Assembly (NCBI GenBank): GCA_011037195.1
Contig: JAAEAF010006072.1
Location: 34,679-98,678, forward strand
Direction of reading: 5' to 3'
From: Triatoma infestans
Lineage: Eukaryota > Arthropoda > Insecta > Hemiptera > Reduviidae
DNA length: 64,000 bases
Under the pieces are notes generated by a model. That model made no database searches. It was given only the letters and a program-made list of their open reading frames with translations, and was not told the origin of the DNA. Of the stretch, positions 57,830 to 64,000 are shown one piece after another; position 1 is the stretch's first letter, and every line of letters begins with the position of its first letter. The position numbers were made by a program, and so were the translations under genes.

Positions 57830-58243
57830 AGTAAGTCGGCGCTCTTGATCCCGTTCGCGAAACCCCTGAATAATGTAGGAGTATTTCCCACACGACCGTT
57901 TTACTAATTCCCAGAACTTTGGCCGCATTTCGAACTCAAGTGTTAGGATTCTCTTGCACATACAGTAGTACATCAACTCAGTATCGAAAGTACGAACATT
58001 CCTAACCCTATTTCTTGGCCCTTGGCGAATGACACTGCCAAACAAGCGGAACGTTGCAGCAATACGAGCAAACGTTCTCCGGCTTGGGTGTCTTCATTCA
58101 AAAAATCTCTCCTGGTAAACCCTTGCAGCTGTTTAAGCTTGACGACTGCATCAAAAGTGTCGTACATCAAATGTCGTACAGTTTTTTCGTTTGTCGAATA
58201 CGAATGGAAGTTCATCTTGCCGGAACGAATGGAAGTTTGAGGT
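57830..58243 (-). pseudogene. Decayed transposase N-terminus, DUF4817-type HTH region
   Basis: Minus-strand reading across three frames gives YSTNEKTVRHLMYDTFDAVV, AARVYQERFFE, RHPSRRTFARIAATFRLFGS and VRNVRT, then VQENPNT, a stop, and VRNAAKVLGISKTVVWEIL. The first part follows the DUF4817 pattern (a Tyr-rich start, then Y-R-E-R-F-P-x-R-x-H-P-x-R-R-T-F). The second resembles the winged HTH of Tc/mariner-like transposases. At least two frameshifts and several stops disrupt it, and no DDE catalytic domain is seen downstream. The match is to remembered family patterns and needs a profile search. Confidence 0.6.
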
Positions 58244-58665
58244 AGACTAAAAGCATTTTAAAAATAAGAGAGCATTTGTGTAAACATTCATCTTGCATTT
58301 TAGTTTTTGCCATCCTTCCATCCTTTTTACTCTCCTGTGGACGGACTCTTGCGTTTATCCAACTGTTTTTTATTACTATGGCAGCGGTAAAAAAACTTTT
58401 TTTTTATTCAAAAATTCATATCGGGAACTATAACAGCAATTTTAATTTTTCAAAAACAGTTTTTCTCACAAAAAAAAGTACTTTAAGAATTCGTAATAAA
58501 AAATAGGGGTTCCCATTTGAAAAAAAAATAAAAAAATTCTGTAACCTGCATATCAGCAGCAGAATTTTTTTTTTATATTATCATTAGATACTGCTCAAAA
58601 AATAAAGGGAGTTATGATTTGAATTTTTTTTTTTCCATCATCAATAATTACCGAGAAAAAGGGGA
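58244..58665. other. Flank of the HTH transposase remnant, AT-rich
   Basis: No coding sequence. Contains AATAGGGGTTCCCATTTGAA and ACTGCTCAAAAAATAAAGGG, phrases resembling DNA-transposon non-coding ends. Terminal inverted repeats could not be paired. Confidence 0.35.
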
Positions 58666-60200
58666 TTATTATTATTATTGAACACACTCTTAGCCACTGT
58701 ACCTGGCGCATAGCGCCAAAACCGGTGCCTATGGTCACTTGGCCTTATCTGCGAGGTAGATAAATTACCATCCCTGCCACGGGGAGGCGGACCTCTACTT
58801 ATCCGTCTAGTCCTTCTTATTACCGAACTCCACAAAGTCTTTGAAATTTCTAGCACTCTTAGTCAATACTGTATAGTCTCCCGGCCATACCTCCCCCTAC
58901 TTATCAGCTTGAACTCCATATGGATTCTCGCCTATACGAGAAGAGGTCACCGGAAGAGAACGTGATGCACCGTGTCCCGTTCACCGCATTCGCAATTAGA
59001 GGAATCTTTCAATCCCAGCTCATGGAGCTTAGAATTGAACTCCCCATGGCCCGTGAAGTATTGCGTCGCGGTTTGGGACAGCTCCAGCCATCGTATCGAC
59101 AGTCTGTGATGCAGATTTGGGAAGAACTTATATGTGGTTCTCCCTTTCTCTGCTTCATCCCAGCGCCTCTGCCATTTCCCAATCTCATACTCTCGGATAA
59201 TTTTCTTTACTAGTGCAGGAGGCATCTGACTGGACAACTCCTGACCATCAAGGACAATTCTTCCCCCTTTCTTGAACTTATGGGTAAGGGCCCTCATCTC
59301 CGCGAGGAGATCAAACGGCAACATCCCAGCGGTCACCGGTAAGGAGACCGTGGAGAAGTTGCACAGGCCCTTGTTACTGAGCACAAAATGGCTCTTTGCA
59401 TCCGTAACAGAGTGCCGCTGTACGACCGCATGTCAAGCCTCTCGGCCCAACAGGCAGTTGCATACGTTGCAACATTCTCTATTACTCCCTTATAGATGGT
59501 CAAATCCACGCCAGTCTTCAGCCCCCACTCACCACGAGCTACTCTTTTGATGCCCTGGTACAAGTTGAGACACCTTGAGGCCACCCGCTGAATATGGGGC
59601 TTAAAAGAAAGCTTCCAATCCAACAGCACGCCCAGGTACTCAAACTGGATTACATGGACTATTCTTTGTTCGTCCACCCTGATCCAAGGAGGATGACTGG
59701 GATGAAGTTTGCCCTTCATGAGCATCACTTTAGACTTCTCAAACGAAATCTGAAGCTTCTCCCCTTGACACCATTTCTTTATTCGGGACACAACTGCGCT
59801 CGCACGCTCCTCTAACAACAGACGAGAATCTCCATGGACAACTATTGCCAAGTCGTCTGCGTATGCAACCGAGTCACAGTAATCCATATTCTCTATATGC
59901 TCAAGCAATTCATCCATAACTAGGTTCCACAGGAACGGGTCCACCACCGAGCCCTGCGGACAACCCTTGATTATTGGCCTTGAAATCTCGCCGGCTTGAG
60001 TCACTAGCACCGCCACCCTTTGGGTGAGGTAGCTTTGAACTAATTTTAGAAGATTTGGTGGACAATCTCTTCTTCTGAGTGACTCCAGTACAGTCGGCCA
60101 CCAAACATTGTCAAAGGCCCCAGCGATGTCCAGAAATACTGTGAGGACGTACTTATGCCCACTGCCACGCATCAATTCAAGGATCTTAGATATCGCATTA
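58666..60200 (-). pseudogene. R1-clade non-LTR retrotransposon, 5'-truncated (RT and C-terminal zinc knuckle)
   Basis: On the minus strand the 60175-59333 frame has RT motif A (FLDIAGAFDNV, residues 14-24), motif B (GCPQGSV, residues 71-77, with the following Gly changed to Asp) and motif C (YADD, residues 105-108). FEYLGVLLDWKLSFKPHI follows. A frameshift near 59384-59333 moves to a second frame (59384-58947) with AGMLPFDLLAEMRAL and the Cys-His end CECGERDTVHHVLF. This layout is typical of the R1 clade. A 3' UTR runs to an (AAT)n tail at 58668-58681. The RT start and the endonuclease are missing. Plus-strand ORFs here are shadows. The AAT tail and context show it is not at a 28S rDNA site. 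Confidence 0.88.
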
Positions 60201-60203
60201 GCT

Positions 60204-60512
60204 AGTGATAGTTACATTGCTGAATCTTTCAAGGTTGAGACTAGTGTAAAGTTGAACCTCATTCATCAATACATTGTAGCGGGAATGATACCCCGCCAGG
60301 TAATAGATTCAAGAGGGTCAAAGGTGGCGTTTGCTGTGGCTTCTAATGGAACTAGTGAGTCTAGTTTTTGTGTGGTGAAATTTGAAGGTGATTGGTTCCA
60401 TTATATTGAGATGAGCGAATCAATGTCATAGCTGTAAAGAGAAAGGATCCAATTCTGCATGAAATTCACTTAGATCAGCTCGGTTATAAAAGAGAAAAAA
60501 GTAGGGGGTGAA
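60204..60512 (+). pseudogene. Unidentified protein-like fragment, C-terminal, frameshifted
   Basis: One plus-strand frame reads SYIAESFKVETSVKLNLIHQ to FCVVKFEGDWFHYIE (60205-60410). A +1/-1 shift then gives ERINVIAVKRKDPILHEIHL, DQLGYKREKSRG and a stop at 60510-60512. An AATAAA follows at about 60562. Amino-acid composition and the continuity across the shift look like real former coding sequence of about 100 residues. I do not recognise the family. It abuts the 5' truncation of the R1-type element, which may have landed in it. It could be a last exon, a retropseudogene or part of another transposon. Confidence 0.45.
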
Positions 60513-61229
60513 CCAAATATTTTTTTAGTTAAAAATATATCCGAATATATTTTTAATTTTGGAATAAAATTGTATTATTAACAATTTTTGTTTTTTAAAT
60601 TTTCAACGATTATTGCACCATCATATGATATCCATATTATGTAAAGAAAAAGTTTGTTCTCTTCCCACGCACTCTGCTGTCATGTTCACCTGGTCGCTTC
60701 TTTCTTCGTAACACAACTGACCCGGATTATTTTTTTATTCCCTTTTTATTTACGCTTGCTTTAACCTTTACTGTTCCGAGTGAGAGAGAGCTCAGATATC
60801 AAATGGGTCAAATGAGAGAAAATGTACACACACAAACACACTCAAGAACAAACAAACAACTAAACTTCGCTGTGAATTACATTTAATATATAGTTTATTT
60901 TCGACAATTCTTAAGATCGGAAATTACTCTTAGAAACGATAACAGTCTGTTTATCTCTAGGAATTAGCAATTATATCTTTTTTCTTTTATTTCCTTCTTT
61001 TTTTTTTTTTTTTACTTTTTCTTTTTTTAGAAGAAGAGAAATATTCTAAACGCCTCATTATAATTTATAAAGAAGTGTAAAAAATTTGTGATGTAAAAAC
61101 ACTCACCTGACCAAACATGTCTTAACGAAGACAACTTTATGTTCTGATCAATAATATTATAACAATAAAAAATTAATACGTAGTAGAAAGAGATTATGAT
61201 AAGCAGCAGTTATCAGCCTTCTTGAGCAT
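60513..61229. other. Unannotated AT-rich stretch
   Basis: T-rich and GA-rich runs are present. A weak family H - terminal trace lies near 61085-61110 (TTGTGATGTAAAAACACTCA). No gene is seen. Confidence 0.45.
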
Positions 61230-61398
61230 ATTTTTACTTTCAGTTACTGCTATTAAGAGGAAGTATTATTATCGTATCAAATTTTCGCTATCGAGTTTTC
61301 AAAGGAAAATGCACGTTTTGAAGTACTCTGAATTAAAAAGAGTGATTTGGAAGAAATACGTGTGTGTTTAGGGTCAGCATAATTCAAAAATAGAAAAA

Positions 61399-62155
61399 CG
61401 CTTCTTCTTCTTAGTCTGTTCCTCTTATACCACTATAGCGGTGTCGAGGCCCTGCAGAGCTTTCACCAACCATCCCTATCCCGCGCCATCTCTTTCCTTC
61501 TTCTCCAATCCCAACCTCTGTCTTGGAAACTCTGTTGGACATCCTGTTCCCAAATTCTCCTAGGCCGCCTTCCTCTTTTCCTGGAACCTGTCACTCTGGT
61601 CTCATATACTTCCCTCCTCCATCCTCATAATATATCCTAACCAACGCAGCTGGCTGGTTGCTACGATCTCTGTTGCGGGCTTTACTTTTAAATTTTTTCT
61701 AATGTACACATTCCTGACTTTGTCCCTTCTTGTTTTCCCCTCTATTTTTCTCAAATATTGCATCTCCATAGCTTGGATAGCGCTTTTATGCCTTTCCGTG
61801 AGAGTCCAGAACTCACTGGAATCGGCAGGAATAGTCTTATATACGGCTATCTTTGCCGCTTTAGAGATTTCTGGCTTTCCTAAGAAAGTTTGTCTCAAAG
61901 CGTGAAAGTCTTTTCCTACGGTAGCCATCCTTCCCTTTACTCTTCGTCCAGAGTATCTTTTTGGGACAGTTATGTGCCTAGATATTTGAAGGTATTTACC
62001 TGCTCTATCTCCGTCTTATTAACCTGTGCATGATGATCCTCTTTCTTTCTTTTGCTATCACCATGGTCTTAGTTTTCTCAGGATTTAACTGTAGCTTCAA
62101 TTTTACCAGCTCTTCCGCCAAAACTGCCATGTTGGTCTGAATGTCGCTCTAGCAG
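61399..62155 (-). pseudogene. Decayed APE-type LINE, RT thumb and C-terminal fragment
   Basis: Minus-strand pieces from 62155 downward are KLKLQLNPEKTKTMV (the block after YADD), then VNTFKYLGT, then in the 61928-61602 frame FWTLTERHKSAIQAMEMQYL, RRDKVRN and LRWLGYIMRMEE. After a frameshift come VYETRVTGSRKRGRPRRIWE and DWRRRKEMARDRDGW. The W-L-G-H-x-x-R-M and G-R-P-R-x-x-W blocks are typical of insect endonuclease/reverse transcriptase elements without RNase H (RTE-like). A short (AAG)n tail sits at the 61399 end. Multiple stops and shifts show it is dead. Confidence 0.72.
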
Positions 62156-62426
62156 GAGACCCAGCGAAACGGTTTTGGTCAAATTGGGTCAACTGGAAGT
62201 ACCATTTTACTGAGTAAATTCTTTCTTTTTTTTTTGCAATTTTTTCGAATTGTATATATTAACTACACATAGAAACAACTATAACTTTTATTTGGAGCAT
62301 TTCTCCTGAAAAGTTCATTTAAGGTTTTTTTTGGGGGGGGCGGATGAATGGGAATTATGCTTTCCTCTAAAGTGATACTTTATTTTATTAAACAATTTTA
62401 CTATCTGTATAATATTAATGAGAATT

Positions 62427-62440
62427 AAATACGATGCCAT
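62427..62440. repeat. Target-site duplication, left copy
   Basis: AAATACGATGCCAT, identical to 63461-63474; flanks the RTE-like insertion. Confidence 0.9.
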
Positions 62441-63460
62441 CAGACTGATATGGGTAACGATGTGCGGCAGTAATGCGCGAGCGCTGGTCAATGGGTCTTT
62501 AAGCGATGTATTCCCGATCTCAGCTAGAGTAAGACAGGGGGACGCGCTATCCGCAACATTATTTAATATCGCGCTGCATGATATGTTAGATAAGCTCAAC
62601 ACCACAGGAAATATAATCTATTCAATAAATCAAATTTGTGCTTATGCGGATGATCTATGCATAATAGCTAGACGGGTTCGCTCATTAAAGGAGGTTTTTC
62701 ATACCCTGAAAGCTGAAGGCGATAAAATAGGTCTCGCGGTAAATGAAAGTAAAACAAAATACATGGACTTCAGCCCAAACGGCAACTGTGCGGTAGCCCA
62801 AAAACTAGAAGTAGAGGGTTTTTTTTACCTTGAGAAGGTAAAATCATTTATATACTTAGGGGCTGAGCTGAACAGCGAAAATAGGATTGCACCCGAGGTA
62901 AATTATAGGATCATGGCCGGAAACCGTGCTTATTTTGCCAATTTGAAGCTATTCCGTTCTTCTCTATTGTCACGTAAAACAAAAATTAATTTATATAAAA
63001 CATTAATAAGGCCAATTGTGACATATTCCGTGGAAACTTGAACCCTCTGTGTGGCAACTGTGAATCAGTTAAGAATATTTGAAAGGAAGATTTAAAGAAA
63101 GATATACGGTCCCACATTAGTGACGGGAGAGTGGAAAATAAGAACGAATAATGAGCTTTATGAGATGTATCAAGAAAATGACATCGTGCAATTCATAAAG
63201 GCAAGAAGAATTGAATGGTTGGGCCATGTGTTACGGATGCCAAACAATCGGATGCCAAAAAAACTACTTTTCTCCAAACTGGAGGGAACAAGAGGTAGAG
63301 GGCGGCCGAGAAGACGTTGGATGCAGGATGTGGAGGCCGACTTGCAGAAGCTGGGAGTGACTGATTGGAGGAGGAGGGCGTTGGACAGAGAGAGGTGGTG
63401 CGAAGTTGTCAGGGAGGCCAAGGCTCGCATAGAGCTGTAGAGCTATTTAGTAAAGTATGT
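62441..63460 (+). pseudogene. RTE-like LINE, 5'-truncated, with intact 14-bp target-site duplication
   Basis: The frame from 62418 reads RVRQGDALSATLFN (RT motif B), ICAYADDLCII (motif C, YADD) and VKSFIYLGAELN, and runs to SVET, then TGA at 63039-63041 in place of the expected Trp. The same frame continues past a TAA at 63093-63095 to IEWLGHVLRMP, GRGRPRRRWMQDVEADLQKL and the natural stop at 63438-63440. Two point stops but no shift make it a fairly young copy. It lies between AAATACGATGCCAT at 62427-62440 and 63461-63474, so the first codons of the long ORF are host repeat. The 3' UTR is only about 20 bp, as in RTE-like elements. Confidence 0.88.
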
Positions 63461-63474
63461 AAATACGATGCCAT
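63461..63474. repeat. Target-site duplication, right copy
   Basis: AAATACGATGCCAT, after which family H sequence resumes in register. Confidence 0.9.
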
Positions 63475-64000
63475 AATTCTGAGTTTGAAGAAAATCATTT
63501 GACCGGAAGTGCGTCTTCACTGAAAAGTTTTTTCAATTTTCTGGGAATCTCTCCATAAAAACATCGACGGGTTTCATTAAACTTGGTAAACTAAGTATGC
63601 ATACAGGGACTTATCACTTTTTAGATTTGTTAACTTTTTTTCTGAGAAAGTACATTTATAGAAGTTTAGGACAAGATCAGAGATTTATGATTTCCTTTAA
63701 AAAAAAAAAAATCATTTTATTAAGTTTAGATTATCTCATTGATATAAAATTCTTCAGTAGAGAGGTGTTAACAAATTATTAAAATAATTTTGTTGAAATA
63801 AAGTGCAAGAAAATTAAAAATATCATGTCATTAAAGAAATTAAAATGTAAAAAACAAAAAAAAGAATCTGCCACAATCGCAATACTTGCTCCTTACTAAG
63901 AGTAAGAGAAAATAATAATTGAACAGTATTCTTTTTAATAGCAGTTGTGATGGATGCCAGAAATATAAAAATATATTTCATTTGAAATGATCAAAATTAT

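Larger units (their letters stand above)
61230..63850 (+). repeat. Family H repeat copy (+), split into three by two LINE fragments
   Basis: Part 1 (61230-61398) has the head TTTTTACTTTCAGTTACTGC, AGGAAGTATTATTATCGTAT. Part 2 (62156-62440) has TTTTGGTCAAATTGGGTCAA, CTGGAAGTACCATTTTACTG, TCTGTATAATATTAATGAG. Part 3 (from 63461) has ATTCTGAGTTTGAAGAAAAT, CATTTGACCGGAAGTGCG and fades after 63800. Family order is preserved across both insertions. A - head fragment (CACAATCGCAATACTTGC, AAGAGTAAGAGAAAATAA) follows at 63871-63913. Confidence 0.88.

Noticed and set aside
57683..58045. 120-residue minus-strand ORF as an intact host protein
   Set aside because: The recognisable HTH motifs lie across this frame and its two neighbours, so the open frame is partly accidental within a decayed transposase.
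58641..58856. 71-residue minus-strand ORF ending in poly-Asn
   Set aside because: It covers the R1-type 3' UTR and its (AAT)n tail.
59272..59815. Plus-strand ORFs of 73-92 residues across 59.3-59.8 kb
   Set aside because: Antisense shadows of the R1-clade reverse transcriptase.

Overview
The window looks like gene-poor, AT-rich animal DNA, most likely from an insect. The evidence is that every protein remnant I recognise is a eukaryotic transposon protein (R1-clade and other non-LTR retrotransposons, a mariner transposase, an HTH transposase with a DUF4817-type domain), there are tRNA-derived SINEs and long CA/GT runs, and there is no bacterial gene density, operon or Shine-Dalgarno pattern. 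I found no intact host gene. The species cannot be fixed from the sequence; a hemipteran is only a guess.

The dominant component, about 40% of the window by manual tally, is one dispersed non-coding family that I call family H. In + orientation a copy starts with ACTTTCTCTTACT after a run of T, usually carries a GT microsatellite near its head, has two related internal modules, and ends with AGTAAGAGAAAGT, then a hairpin (GTGTGA / TCACAC), then CAGA and a T run. Matched inverted repeats near the ends, a 3' hairpin, an internal microsatellite and T-rich flanks fit a Helentron-associated (HINE/DINE-1-like) non-autonomous element. Copies occur in both orientations, in tandem, and as head-to-head inverted fusions. 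One junction (about 16973-17985) has grown into a satellite of about 30 units of 34 bp that copies the element's first bases. A large inverted duplication (about 46.3-47.9 kb against 49.2-50.8 kb) is built from the same family.

Scattered in and between these copies are small foldback elements. Five have target-site duplications (TSDs) of 11-13 bp, and several carry a motif with hammerhead-ribozyme topology (CTGANGA, stem II, GAAA, a palindromic stem III, then a UH cleavage site). Two sequence-unrelated families share this layout: one at 10.3, 15.5, 27.4, 28.1, 45.2 and 53.8 kb plus decayed copies, the other at 4.7 kb. They resemble non-autonomous Penelope-like elements or animal retrozymes and are the most interesting content of the window.

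Region by region: 0-15 kb holds family H copies, a decayed LINE RNase H (2.2-2.7 kb), the 4.7 kb foldback and two SINE-like elements (9.7 and 12.7 kb). 15-19 kb holds a foldback and the satellite. 19-37 kb holds family H copies and inverted fusions, a mariner remnant (31.1-31.6 kb) and foldbacks. 37-46 kb holds a SINE, a LINE RNase H and C-terminal remnant (38.3-39.0 kb) and near full-length family H copies. 46-51 kb is the inverted duplication. 52-53 kb holds a decayed reverse transcriptase. 57-64 kb is a transposon graveyard: RNase H, HTH transposase, an R1-clade reverse transcriptase, an unidentified protein-like fragment, and one family H copy split by two oppositely oriented LINE fragments, one with a 14-bp TSD.

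These pieces form no pathway; the window is a record of nested, mostly dead mobile elements.
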